NCBI GenBank assembly: GCA_944380515.1
Contig: CALWHT010000008.1
Coordinates: 1-64,000, forward strand
DNA: 64,000 nucleotides
Direction of reading: 5' to 3'
DNA from: an uncultured Roseburia sp.
GTDB lineage: Bacteria > Bacillota > Clostridia > Lachnospirales > Lachnospiraceae
Shown: piece by piece, positions 44,775 to 54,409 of the stretch
Numbering within the stretch: position 1 is the first letter of the stretch
How the letters are laid out: every line of letters starts with the position of its first letter
Position numbers and translations under genes: made by a program
Notes under the pieces: generated by a model
What the model saw: the letters and a program-made list of their open reading frames with translations, nothing else
Told to the model about the DNA's origin: nothing
The model's database searches: none

Positions 44775-45438
44775 TTACGCTTCTGACAGCAACCGTTTCT
44801 TAATCCTCTCTATTTGCACCTCTTCCAACCCGCAGCTCTTTAAATAATTTTCTGCGGAACCGTACCTCTCTATCATCAAATCATAAAAGGCTCATTAACA
44901 GCATTGCCATAACACCGGTTCTGTCTTTCCCAGCCGTACAATGAAACAAAATACAGCCTTCAGGTGCCTTTTCGATTGCTGTAAAAATTTCCCTGCTTAC
45001 CTCTTTGTTTTCTAACATCCTTGCATACAATGTGCCAAGTCCCATTTCGATATCTTCCGCCCTGACCTGCGTAGCATCTGTAACGTCTCTTCCTAAAAAG
45101 GGGATTCTTACATATTCTACTCCTTCTATCCCCATCAAACAATCCGGAAATTTTTCCGCTTCGGCATCACTGCGCAAATCTACAACTATACGCACGCCAT
45201 ATCCCAGCAAAAAATCTGTATCTTCATCTGTAAGGGCGCTTATATCATCTGCGCGTAAAAAGCGATGATATACCGTCTGTCCGCCATCCTTCACAGGATA
45301 ACCGCCAAGCTCTCTCACATTACAGGCATTTTGCAAAGGCAGACGTACCCAGTTTTTTTCATAATCTAACCTCTCGAATAACGCATATAAAAAGTATGAT
45401 GAAGATTTACCATTCTCAAGATTAACTATATAAAACAA
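44775..45438 (-). pseudogene. decayed tyrosine phosphatase (Y_phosphatase3 type)
   Basis: Broken gene of the tyrosine/lipid phosphatase family. Seen: an N-terminal half with NVRELGGYPVKDGG and RADDISALT, RIVVDLRSDAEAEKFPD, and the P-loop signature LFHCTAGKDRTGVMAMLL. The frame stops at 44881 four residues later. The expected C-terminal end (ERYGSAENYLKSCGLEE and KKRLL) is still present at 44775-44880 but in another frame, so roughly 50-60 residues in between have been deleted with a frameshift. The catalytic loop survives, so a shortened product is possible but unlikely to fold. Confidence 0.75.
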
Positions 45439-45440
45439 AA

Positions 45441-45499
45441 ATACCGTCTGGCAAGTCGATATTTGTCTCCCCAGACGATTGACACTTGCCAGACGGTAT
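45441..45499 (-). terminator. long 16-base-pair hairpin terminator
   Basis: Perfect arms ATACCGTCTGGCAAGT (45441-45456) and ACTTGCCAGACGGTAT (45484-45499) around a 27-base loop, followed on the minus strand by TTTTTGTTTT. It ends transcription of the LytTR/DUF3021/CPBP operon before the decayed phosphatase. The rest of the 257-base gap has a second small inverted repeat (GTCTGTTTG / CAAACAGAC near 45604-45630) and no gene. Confidence 0.75.
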
Positions 45500-45695
45500 A
45501 ATCATAAAAAAAGCAGACAGATAACCACCCAGCGAATCGCAAAATGCAACTTCATTTCTCATGTTAGACGGGTGGAATTTATTTTTTCTCAAACTGCTCC
45601 AGTCGTCTGTTTGCCATGCAAACAAACAGACTTCCTAACACGGATTATTTCCTATACACTCTATTCGCAGACAGCATCCCGAAATTTTTCTCTTC

Positions 45696-46562
45696 CTACT
45701 CTTTAATCGTGGCAATCTGCTCTTCCACCTCATTTTCAAATTTCTTTGAGAAAAATATATATAGTATTATAATTGCAAAAAAGACCATATTAGCATACCG
45801 AATAATCATACTAATCTCTGTCGTGTAAGAGGACAGTAACTGGCTGCCTATTAAATTACTAAACATATGCACCAATGCTCCTGCCATTATGCTTCGCTTC
45901 GTCTTAATGTAAACAAAGGTAACAAAGGAACTTAGCATCATTACACTGGGAATAAACATAATTGCATGAAAAACGGAATCCTGTAATAAATTATACTGTG
46001 CCTGTCCCGGTGTAAAATACCATGGCAGATGCCATATTCCCCATATAAATCCTAATATCGTCGAAGCTCCAAAAAAGCCGAACCGGAGTAACAATTTATC
46101 AAGAGCATATCCTCTCCATCCGAATTCTTCATTCAATGGACCGGATATAAGCGAAATCAGTAAAACCAATAACAGCATAATCGGATTATCAATAATGGCA
46201 TGCATAAAATCCATTGTAGGCATATCATATTTTAATAATCCAACTCCTATAAACAAGCTTATGACTGTTATGGCCGAAAAAACGCAGATAGAAATTAGCG
46301 GCCATTTCCATCCCATATATTTGAAACTAAAACATCTACGAAAATAATCTTTTATCTTTTCCTTAGGATATGTGAAAAACACAAGGAACAATGCTACGAC
46401 AGAAGGTGCACCACCACCAAAATAAAACAGAAAAGTACCAGCCGGTGTACCTGTAAAATCGAGTATTACCGGTATGAACCCACATATCCATGTCCATAAA
46501 AGTGTAAGTACAAAAAAGAGAAGCAAATATTTATCCGACATATATTTTCTGCTATTCTTCAT
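45696..46562 (-). CDS. CPBP-family intramembrane metalloprotease
   Basis: Membrane protease of the CAAX/CPBP (Abi) family, about 288 residues and eight membrane segments. Seen: the three signature motifs, EEFGWRGYALDKLL (EExxxR), GFIWGIWHLPWYF (histidine motif) and GALVHMFSNLIGS. In Firmicutes such proteins act in bacteriocin self-protection, peptide maturation or unknown roles. ATG at 46562 follows GGGGAAG and overlaps the DUF3021 gene by 11 bases. Codon use is more AT-rich than in the flanking metabolic genes, so the LytTR-DUF3021-CPBP block may have been acquired (inference). Confidence 0.9.
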   Translation of the reverse strand: MKNSRKYMSDKYLLLFFVLTLLWTWICGFIPVILDFTGTPAGTFLFYFGGGAPSVVALFLVFFTYPKEKIKDYFRRCFSFKYMGWKWPLISICVFSAITVISLFIGVGLLKYDMPTMDFMHAIIDNPIMLLLVLLISLISGPLNEEFGWRGYALDKLLLRFGFFGASTILGFIWGIWHLPWYFTPGQAQYNLLQDSVFHAIMFIPSVMMLSSFVTFVYIKTKRSIMAGALVHMFSNLIGSQLLSSYTTEISMIIRYANMVFFAIIILYIFFSKKFENEVEEQIATIKE

Positions 46563-46959
46563 ATGACTTCCCCACTTTCTTTTCAGCAAGTTTTAGATTA
46601 ATTGCTTGAACATCTCGCCTCATTTGTGTAATTCCCAACAAATACGCTAAAACAAAAACGGGAGTCACATATATAAAAGACATCCACCAATTTATTTCGA
46701 TGAACCATCCATTGAATATTCCAATAACCAAAACCATACTTTCCACTAAAATATATTTACAGATTAATTCCTTCAAAAAGCTATCATAAAATATGTACGA
46801 TGTAAAATAATGAATTCCCATACCTAGAAACGACACAATCAAAATTAAGAAATTCAGTTTCATCTCTTCCCTATATTCAAAACACAAGAACGAAACTAAC
46901 GTCACAATAATCCATATTATTGCTGACAGCATTAATGATTTTTGTATATATTTCTTCAT
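46552..46959 (-). CDS. DUF3021-type membrane protein
   Basis: Small integral membrane protein of 135 residues with four hydrophobic segments. Seen: IIWIIVTLVSFLCFEYREE, GMGIHYFTSYIFYD and INWWMSFIYVTPVFVLAYLLG, ending in a charged cytoplasmic tail. It matches DUF3021 proteins, which nearly always sit next to a LytTR regulator as here and are thought to act as its membrane partner. It starts 2 bases after the LytTR gene and overlaps the protease gene downstream. Confidence 0.8.
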   Translation of the reverse strand: MKKYIQKSLMLSAIIWIIVTLVSFLCFEYREEMKLNFLILIVSFLGMGIHYFTSYIFYDSFLKELICKYILVESMVLVIGIFNGWFIEINWWMSFIYVTPVFVLAYLLGITQMRRDVQAINLKLAEKKVGKSYEE

Positions 46960-46961
46960 AT

Positions 46962-47402
46962 CTACACCTCCTTAAAAATCTTTCTTTTTATTTCCGGAAT
47001 ATAAGTTCTTGAAACAATTATTTTTTCTCCGCTAGACAACTCCGCTTCCAATCTACTGTTGGCCAACGCCTTTATATGTACAAGCTCATTAATATTCACC
47101 AAACAAGTTCTACTCACTTTTACAAAATCATATTCTTTCAGTTCATTTTCTAACTGGTACAAGCGTTTTTCACTTCTGAATACCATTCCCTTTGTATATA
47201 TAAAAGTACGCTTATCAACGCTTTCTATATAAAAAATATCCGGCACCAAGACTTTATAATTTCTGCCGTTCTCGCTACCAATTAGAAACTGTTCCTCTGT
47301 TCTCAGTTTCTGAATGATACGTGATACTTGGCTACTCTGCTTGGGATATTCCACTGTCACAGTTAATTTCACATCCGGATTTTCCTTAAGTATTAGTTTC
47401 AT
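46962..47402 (-). CDS. LytTR-family DNA-binding regulator
   Basis: Stand-alone LytTR protein of 146 residues without a receiver domain. Seen: a short N-terminal part (KLILKENPDVKLTVTVEYP), then the LytTR domain with LVPDIFYIESVDKRTFIYT, the LENELKEYDFVKVSRTCLVN helix-strand core and an end with IIVSRTYIPEIKRKI. ATG at 47402 follows a run of GGGGGTGG. Promoter: minus-strand TTGAAA (47445-47450), 17 bases, TATGAT (47422-47427). With its DUF3021 partner it forms an LytTR regulatory system, probably controlling itself and the protease (inference). Confidence 0.88.
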   Translation of the reverse strand: MKLILKENPDVKLTVTVEYPKQSSQVSRIIQKLRTEEQFLIGSENGRNYKVLVPDIFYIESVDKRTFIYTKGMVFRSEKRLYQLENELKEYDFVKVSRTCLVNINELVHIKALANSRLEAELSSGEKIIVSRTYIPEIKRKIFKEV

Positions 47403-47550
47403 TGCGCCACCCCCTGTACATATCATATCTATTCGCTTACTTGATTTCAACCATCACACAACTGATCTACAAAATATCATAACTTAGTTACAAAAAAAAA
47501 TTATTAATTCTGAACACAGCCTTTTGTCTTAATCAGCTCGTTCTTATACA

Positions 47551-47904
47551 TCACTTATGTATCAACGGCTGCTTCTTCAACATTGCCTTCTGCGTCCTCC
47601 ACACCTGATCCATAATCGCTTTCACTTCTGCCATATCCTCTTCATAAACATTCCCGGTACTGTTAATTCTCTTCGCAATCTGATTCAGATTTCCACTGAT
47701 TTTTCCAAGTGTTTCATTGTATTGTCTTAAATAAGAATAATCCACATCATAAACAAATCCAAAGAGTATCAGTGTCCTGATATAATCCGATGCACTCTTC
47801 CGCTTTGACAACTCTACCTTCCTGTCCAGGATATATTTCTCATTATCACTCAAATAAATTTTCAGTTCATTTTTCCTCGTTCTATTGGCTCTATCCTTTC
47901 TCAT
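47551..47904 (-). CDS. MobC-like mobilisation (relaxosome) protein
   Basis: Protein of 117 residues of the MobC family, which helps a relaxase open DNA at oriT. Seen: the N-terminal basic region (RTRKNELKIYLSDNEKYIL), the SDYIRTLILFG ribbon-helix-helix part and the family signature LGKISGNLNQIAKRIN. No relaxase gene is next to it, so it is a leftover of an integrative or mobilisable element whose other remains lie at 48.0-49.2 kb. Confidence 0.8.
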   Translation of the reverse strand: MRKDRANRTRKNELKIYLSDNEKYILDRKVELSKRKSASDYIRTLILFGFVYDVDYSYLRQYNETLGKISGNLNQIAKRINSTGNVYEEDMAEVKAIMDQVWRTQKAMLKKQPLIHK

Positions 47905-48009
47905 AATTTTATGAGTTAGGGAATTCTCCCTGAATGATAAATTTGAGTATTTCTTCTGTAGGAGAAATCACTCGTTTTATCGCCTGTGAGGGAACACAGG
48001 CAGTGCTTG

Positions 48010-48204
48010 CTATGTTAGTTTTTGTCCTTTTCTGTTTCTATTGCCTTTTGTTCTTTTCCGCCTTTGAATAGCTTGGTAAATTTCTGCAAATCCTGCCCGG
48101 TCAGCAACGATATTTTCTGACAGACAGATATTCTGAAACCCCAGGTGCTTTACGACTTCTCTGGTCACCTCATCAAAGCTTTGTGGAAGACGATACCAGG
48201 AAGG
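48010..48204 (-). pseudogene. 3' fragment of an unidentified mobile-element gene
   Basis: Open stretch of 64 codons between stops, ending TAG at 48010. The translation (YRLPQSFDEVTREVVKHLGF, then ENIVADRAGFAEIYQAIQRR) is strongly protein-like but has no start; its upstream part is cut where the integrase frame begins on the other strand. I do not recognise the family. It suggests a deletion junction near 48180-48200. The stretch 47905-48009 holds nothing recognisable. Confidence 0.4.
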
Positions 48205-49097
48205 TCAAACGAAAATACACCTACCCGGCTTACTTCTCCAAACCGGAAATGGCTTATACCTATCTTGCTGAATACAATAGCGGAGCCGTTGTTCCGGAAC
48301 ATATGAAATACTCGGAGATTAGTGATTCCACATGGCGAAATTATGAGATTGCTTTTAATCATTTCCGTGAGCTGCATGACCGCAAATTTATTTCCATCAG
48401 GACAAATGATCTGCAGCAATGCTTAAATGCCTATAATCACAAGTCGCAGACTACGATTTCTTCCATGCGAGCCGTCCTGAAGGCTATGTATCAATACGCT
48501 AAATTGAATGAATACATAGACCGGGATTTAACAGAAGGTCTGGTTTATGAATGGACAAACTCTACGGAGCAGATCCATGACAGATATTCCGATGAAGAAA
48601 TTAAAACACTCTGGTCGAAGCTATATGAAATCAACAATGTAGATATTATCCTGGTTATGATTTATACCGGCTTGCAACCAACCGAGCTGTTGGAAATCCA
48701 GACGGAAAATGTATATTTAGACGAAAAGTACATGATAGGTGGCATGAAAACCGAAGCCGGGAAAGACAGAATTATTCCACTAAACGATAAGATTATTCCT
48801 CTCGTCAAGAACCGCTACGACCCAAACAAGAAATACCTGATCAATAACAAGTTTGGAAATCATTACACTTACGGAACTTACATGAACGGTAATTTTAATA
48901 CATGCATGGGAAAACTAAAAATGAAACACCTGCCCCACGATGGCAGACACACCTTTGCTTCTCTCATGGACAGTGCCGGAGCAAATGATGTATGTATCAA
49001 ATTGATTATGGGACACAGCATGAGAAATGACACCACAAAAGGAACATACACCCATAAGACATTAGAAGAACTTCTTACTGAAGTGAATAAAATTTAA
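48183..49097 (+). CDS. tyrosine-type site-specific integrase, probably N-terminally truncated
   Basis: Integrase of 304 residues. Seen: a core-binding SAM-like region with WRNYEIAFNHFRELHDR, then the catalytic domain with the first arginine near TGLQPTELLEIQ (the usual arginine position is Q-P-T-E, so the catalytic Arg-I appears replaced), HDGRHTFASL with histidine and Arg-II, GHSM and the nucleophile region TYTHKTLEELL. Relatives have an N-terminal arm-binding domain of about 60-100 residues that is missing here. The GTG start at 48183 lies on the presumed deletion junction. The altered Arg-I and lost N-terminus suggest it may be inactive. Confidence 0.7.
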   Translation: MEDDTRKVKRKYTYPAYFSKPEMAYTYLAEYNSGAVVPEHMKYSEISDSTWRNYEIAFNHFRELHDRKFISIRTNDLQQCLNAYNHKSQTTISSMRAVLKAMYQYAKLNEYIDRDLTEGLVYEWTNSTEQIHDRYSDEEIKTLWSKLYEINNVDIILVMIYTGLQPTELLEIQTENVYLDEKYMIGGMKTEAGKDRIIPLNDKIIPLVKNRYDPNKKYLINNKFGNHYTYGTYMNGNFNTCMGKLKMKHLPHDGRHTFASLMDSAGANDVCIKLIMGHSMRNDTTKGTYTHKTLEELLTEVNKI

Positions 49098-49137
49098 GGT
49101 TTACAGAGAAAATCATCCTAAAACAACAAATACAGAG

Positions 49138-49181
49138 TGTATACCACCTGTATATCACTTGTATACCACGTGTATATAACG
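49138..49181. repeat. four tandem 11-base repeats beside the integrase gene
   Basis: TGTATACCACC, TGTATATCACT, TGTATACCACG and TGTATATAACG in a row, each 11 bases, about one DNA turn, 40 bases after the integrase stop codon. Such phased repeats near int genes are typical arm-type binding sites of an integrase or sites for an accessory protein (inference). Confidence 0.65.
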
Positions 49182-49250
49182 ACCTCAAAATAACGTAAAT
49201 TATCTTCTATTTATGAATATTCTGACAATTCTTTTGTCACTTCAACACAT

Positions 49251-49307
49251 AAAGAAAAGTCCCATAAACACCAGTCAAATCGAAGATTTGATTTGTTTAC
49301 AGGACTT
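49251..49307 (-). terminator. gdhA terminator
   Basis: Minus-strand imperfect stem: AAGTCC, TAAACA and CAAATC pair with GATTTG, TGTTTA and GGACTT around a 3-base loop, followed by TTCTTT. It begins about 50 bases past the gdhA stop codon. Confidence 0.7.
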
Positions 49308-49358
49308 ATCCATATCTTATATTATCTTAGAAATTCGCAATTAGCTGTTAATCGCAGA

Positions 49359-50774
<1,416 letters not shown>

Positions 50775-50905
50775 TCATCAACACCTTTATTTTAGTATAA
50801 AATGAAGCTTCGTGCAATCATTTTTTCTTTATCCCGCTAAATTATTAAAGTTTTTCGGCAAACTGCAGTCATTTTTGCAGGATTTTGTCACAAAAAATTC
50901 ATTTT

Positions 50906-52588
50906 CTATTCCAGTATGAACCTGGCGATTTCTTCCCGGAGCTTCTCCGCCAGCCCCGCCACATCCTGACTGGAGCGTGAAACCTTTTCGATGGACTCCG
51001 ACTGTATATTGACCGACGCAGCCGCCTCCTGCATACACGCCGCATTTTCCTGCGACAACGCCGAGAGATCGTTGATCACATCCACGATGGTTTTACGGCT
51101 CGTCTTCATGTCCTCCGTCGATGCCTCCAGCCTGTCACACTGCTGCTCCATGGCCTGGATGGTCCGTGTGATTTCGTCAAATTTCTGCTTCGTCTTTTCG
51201 ACGCTGTCATTCTGCTCAACGGACGCTTCCTGCATAACCCCGATCGTGTCCACCGCTTCCTGCATTTTATCGTACAGCTCTTTGATGATTCCCTCAATCT
51301 GCGCCGTCAGTGAATTGGTCTCCTGCGCAAGGTTTCCGATTTCAGTTGCGACCACGGCAAAGCCCTTTCCGGCCTCGCCTGCCCTTGCCGCTTCAATCGA
51401 CGCGTTTAACGCCAACAGGTTCGTCTGTCCCGCGATTCCGCGGATTTCCTCGCTGGCGCTCTTGATGCGTTCTGTCTGCCGGCTGGTCTCCTCGATCACC
51501 GTCTGCACGCGCCTGGAGCTCTCACCGTTCTGCTGCGTTTTTTCCACAAGAACATCGAGCACCTCGACGCCCTGACGCTCAATTTCCTCCACCGCAGAGG
51601 TTGCTTCCTTCAGGCTGTCCATGTTATGCTCCACCACCTCAATGAGCTCATTTAAGCGTCCCATCTGGGCGTTGCCCTCGGTTGTCTGATGCGCCTGCGT
51701 GGTCGCCCCCTCCGCAACCTCCTCCACCGTCTTGGAAAGCTGCGCGCTGCTGTCACGCACCTCCGTGCACACCTCGGAAAGATTTCCCGACTGGCTGCCG
51801 AGCTGTTCGGAAACCTGCTGGATGTTCGCCGCCATATTGACCAGACTATCCTGCATCACCAAAAAGCCGCTGCTGATCATTCCGATTTCATCGGAACGTT
51901 TCCGATATTTTTGAAGGATATCTCCTTCCTCCGACCTTAAATCATAATGCGCAAGCCTGTCAATCCGCACGCCAAGCTGCCGCAGAGGCTTTGAGAGGAT
52001 AAAGAAAATAAAGCCGCAAAGCAGAACAATCAAAACAGCCGCAAGCGTAACGGATATTGCCGTAACCTTGGCAATCGTCTGATTCAAAATCCCGTTCATC
52101 GTCTCCTCATCCACCGGAATACCGATATTGAGCGCTCCCTGCAGCACCCCGCTGTCATCATAAATCGGTGTGAGGATATCGAGTGTCCTTCCGCCGCTGA
52201 CCGGATCCGTATAATATCCGGCATATGCCTGACCGTCCCGCGCCGCCGCCAGGCTTCCCTCATCTTCAAACACAAGTCCGATCCTATCGTGATTGCTGTG
52301 TGCAATCGCCGTTACGGCGCCGCCCACATCCTCCAGATAGAGCGCGTAATTAAACTCATTCTGACTGTTAATATCATCAATAAATTCCTGATACTGCTCC
52401 GCCGTCTCACAGCCCCTGGCTTTCATAATCTGCCCGTAAGCCACCACCAGCTTATAGTCCTCCGTCTTCCACTGGTTTAATACCTCTTCTTCCAGAATAT
52501 TGATTACCACATAGTTGTTAATGATAAAAACAATGGCAAGCGCAATGGTAATAAACGGTATCAGCTTCAGATTAATGCTTTTCCTCAT
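50906..52588 (-). CDS. methyl-accepting chemotaxis protein with Cache-type sensor
   Basis: Transmembrane chemoreceptor of 560 residues. Seen: first membrane segment (about 8-30), an outside region of roughly 150 residues with [21 protein letters not shown] and [11 protein letters not shown] that fits a Cache sensor, second membrane segment near 180-205, a HAMP domain, and the signalling tip [20 protein letters not shown]. It starts with ATG at 52588 after GAAGGAGGAG, and this ATG overlaps the stop codon of a 22-codon leader peptide whose frame runs through a terminator. Ligand unknown. Confidence 0.93.
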   Translation of the reverse strand: MRKSINLKLIPFITIALAIVFIINNYVVINILEEEVLNQWKTEDYKLVVAYGQIMKARGCETAEQYQEFIDDINSQNEFNYALYLEDVGGAVTAIAHSNHDRIGLVFEDEGSLAAARDGQAYAGYYTDPVSGGRTLDILTPIYDDSGVLQGALNIGIPVDEETMNGILNQTIAKVTAISVTLAAVLIVLLCGFIFFILSKPLRQLGVRIDRLAHYDLRSEEGDILQKYRKRSDEIGMISSGFLVMQDSLVNMAANIQQVSEQLGSQSGNLSEVCTEVRDSSAQLSKTVEEVAEGATTQAHQTTEGNAQMGRLNELIEVVEHNMDSLKEATSAVEEIERQGVEVLDVLVEKTQQNGESSRRVQTVIEETSRQTERIKSASEEIRGIAGQTNLLALNASIEAARAGEAGKGFAVVATEIGNLAQETNSLTAQIEGIIKELYDKMQEAVDTIGVMQEASVEQNDSVEKTKQKFDEITRTIQAMEQQCDRLEASTEDMKTSRKTIVDVINDLSALSQENAACMQEAAASVNIQSESIEKVSRSSQDVAGLAEKLREEIARFILE

Positions 52589-52653
52589 ACAAACTCCTCC
52601 TTCCGAAAAAAAAGACCTGCGACATCAAAGAAACGCAGATCTTCCTTCCCCAT
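52585..52653 (-). CDS. 22-codon leader peptide overlapping the chemoreceptor start
   Basis: ATG at 52653 preceded by AAGGAGAGGACAA; the peptide begins MGKEDLRF, is rich in Phe and ends RKEEFV. Its TGA stop (52585-52587) overlaps the ATG of the chemoreceptor. The frame crosses the whole hairpin and U-tract of an intrinsic terminator (52606-52641). A small translated leader placed like this would couple translation of the leader to escape from termination and to initiation of the receptor gene (inference). No such leader is known to me for a chemoreceptor gene. Confidence 0.6.
   Translation of the reverse strand: MGKEDLRFFDVAGLFFRKEEFV
52606..52641 (-). terminator. leader terminator before the chemoreceptor gene
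   Basis: Minus-strand GATCTGCG and CGCAGGTC form eight pairs (one wobble) around a 12-base loop, followed by eight T. It sits between the promoter and the chemoreceptor start, inside the 22-codon leader frame. Confidence 0.85.
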
Positions 52654-52668
52654 TTGTCCTCTCCTTAT

Positions 52669-52697
52669 AAAGTACAATAATAGAGCGAATTTGTCAA
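52669..52697 (-). promoter_or_regulatory. promoter of the leader peptide and chemoreceptor
   Basis: Minus-strand TTGACA (52692-52697), 17 bases, TACTTT (52669-52674). Transcription would start near 52662, just before the leader ribosome site. Confidence 0.65.
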
Positions 52698-52747
52698 TTT
52701 TTTCTATACACATTTGCATTATATGATAATTTTTGAAAAAATGGTTA

Positions 52748-53011
52748 CTACAAAAGGCGATATATCAGAATAGCCACCAAAATGCCGATAATACTTGCGA
52801 TCGTGATTTTTATCGACAATCCGAAGGTAATCACCAGAATTCCCAAATCCAGAACGATTGGTTCCGCGAATCCGAAGCTCTGCCCGTAATTAAGCCAGCT
52901 CAGTCCCGATACGCCCGCCGCCAGATTTCCGATAAAGCCTCCCAGTACGATGCCTGCCAATAACAGCAGAAATAATGCCCAGTTATTTTTTCCTAAAATC
53001 CCTCTGCTCAT
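52748..53011 (-). CDS. DUF4321 small membrane protein
   Basis: Small protein of 87 residues with two or three hydrophobic segments, typical of DUF4321, a family found in spore-forming and related Clostridia. Seen: NNWALFLLLLAGIVLGGFIG, a short polar loop with GLSWLNYGQSFG, and LDLGILVITFGLSIKI. The ATG at 53011 has GGAGG five bases upstream. In many Clostridia it lies near cell-division or septum genes; here it is alone before a kinase gene. Function unknown. Confidence 0.8.
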   Translation of the reverse strand: MSRGILGKNNWALFLLLLAGIVLGGFIGNLAAGVSGLSWLNYGQSFGFAEPIVLDLGILVITFGLSIKITIASIIGILVAILIYRLL

Positions 53012-53071
53012 GCCGTCCTCCGTTTCTTTCACGCGTTTTTGCCTGTCCCATTCCCGGCACGCGCTGTTTTA

Positions 53072-53713
53072 TCACAAATGAAGCTCCTCATAGCCCCGGA
53101 TAATCAAATCGCTGTTCTCCCGGATGCGGAACTTTTTGAAATACGCCGTCTCCTTCGGGATCCAAAGCTTTCGAAACAGCTCCAGTTTCTGTTCTCCGCT
53201 GCGCTTTCTGATATTGTAAATTTGATTTTCGTCATCAATATCCACAAAAATTTTCAGATCATACGGTTCCCCGAAATACGGGTGCATACTATAAGAGCCC
53301 TCCACAATATTGACCGCGGCCGGAAAAATCAGCTCTTCCTCCCGAAAGCTCCTGACTGCGCAGTCAAAGGGGCGGTAGCAAACCGGAGCTCCGTCAAGAA
53401 GGGGCTTTAACACTTCTTCCCGAAAACGCTCATAATCGACATTCCCGCCCGTCTCCGCCAGCCGTTCCTCCGTCCGCTGGCTGTCCTGAAGGAAAAAATC
53501 GTCCATATGAAAAAGATTGGCATCAAACCGCCGTTTCAGATAAAACCCGAGCGTTGTTTTTCCACTCCCGCATTTTCCGTCAATCGCTATCAGCAGCGGC
53601 TTTCGCCCCTCCTGCTCCATCAGCCGGCCGACCGCCGTAACAGCAGGCTCAAACCGCCTCCTGCACTCATCCTTTAACGGCGGCACACCGGAGGCCAGCG
53701 TTTCATCCCTCAT
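53072..53713 (-). CDS. uridine kinase-like P-loop kinase
   Basis: Kinase of 213 residues of the uridine kinase/PRK fold. Seen: Walker A DGKCGSGKTT, the DDFFL motif after the second strand (FHMDDFFLQDSQR), VDYERFREEVLKPLL and the Walker-B-like VEGSYSMHPYF. Such stand-alone proteins occur widely in Clostridia; some phosphorylate uridine, others have unknown substrates. It has its own ribosome site and a 60-base gap to the DUF4321 gene. Confidence 0.85.
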   Translation of the reverse strand: MRDETLASGVPPLKDECRRRFEPAVTAVGRLMEQEGRKPLLIAIDGKCGSGKTTLGFYLKRRFDANLFHMDDFFLQDSQRTEERLAETGGNVDYERFREEVLKPLLDGAPVCYRPFDCAVRSFREEELIFPAAVNIVEGSYSMHPYFGEPYDLKIFVDIDDENQIYNIRKRSGEQKLELFRKLWIPKETAYFKKFRIRENSDLIIRGYEELHL

Positions 53714-53840
53714 AATTTCTTCTTATCCTTTCCATGTCGCTTTGACATAACATAAGCCCATTGTATCATATTTTCCGGATAAAGTTGAAGCTTTTTTATC
53801 ATACGAAACGGCTGTGCCCGAAGGAGGTTTTTATTGGCAC

Positions 53841-53885
53841 AAAAACGGGACTTGGCGCTGCCAGGCGGCGTCAAATCCCGTTTTT
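53841..53885. terminator. terminator at the end of the fatty acid operon
   Basis: AAAAACGGGA with TCCCGTTTTT and an inner TTGGCGC/GCGTCAA-like pairing, with T-runs on both sides. It lies just after the MarR-type gene and would stop the operon. Confidence 0.8.
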
Positions 53886-53890
53886 ACTAT

Positions 53891-54343
53891 TTATTCTTCA
53901 TTCTCTCCGTAGACCTGCTGAAAAAAGTCTACCAGCTTCGCCAGTGAATAAATCAGAACCGTCGTCTCCTGCTCCGACAAGGCTCCCTTGACGTGGTCAA
54001 TCATCCGCCAGTGAAATTCCTCATGGTGCTTATAGGCTCTCTTTCCCTTCTCGGTAAGGTAAACCCAGACGACCCGTTTATCCTGCTTGCTGCGCTCCCG
54101 CACGACATATCCTTTATCCGTCAGTCCGTCCATCGCCTTCGTTAAGGTTCCTGTCGTGACGTTCATCAGCTTTGCCACGGCGCTCATGCTTTTGGGCTCC
54201 GCCGTGCCAATCGCCTCGATCACGTGAAAATCATTGTAGGTAATGTCCTTAAATTCGTCGGTAATCAGAGACCTTCCCTCAATCTCCATGATATCCTTGA
54301 ACAATCTTACCAATAATGTATTTAATACTTCATCCGTCGTCAT
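53891..54343 (-). CDS. MarR-family regulator, probable FabT-like control of fatty acid synthesis
   Basis: Winged-helix regulator of 150 residues. Seen: dimer helices (VLNTLLVRLFKDIMEIEG), the recognition part with MSAVAKLMNVTTGTLTKAMD and the wing with RDKR-like ERSKQDKRVVWVYLTEKG. It is the last gene of the fab operon, 66 bases after fabH. In related bacteria FabT, a MarR protein in this operon, represses fab genes at TTTGA-type dyads; two such sites lie at the promoter of acpP here. This gene is the best candidate for binding them (inference). Confidence 0.88.
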   Translation of the reverse strand: MTTDEVLNTLLVRLFKDIMEIEGRSLITDEFKDITYNDFHVIEAIGTAEPKSMSAVAKLMNVTTGTLTKAMDGLTDKGYVVRERSKQDKRVVWVYLTEKGKRAYKHHEEFHWRMIDHVKGALSEQETTVLIYSLAKLVDFFQQVYGENEE

Positions 54344-54409
54344 CCGTTATACTCCTATTCATGACAGCTTACGACCCCCGCCGTCTGTCTGTCGGAGTAC
54401 GCCTGCCCC

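Noticed and set aside
45422..45625. 67-codon frame between the phosphatase remnant and the protease gene
   Set aside because: It spans the long terminator, has no ribosome site and no coding-like content.
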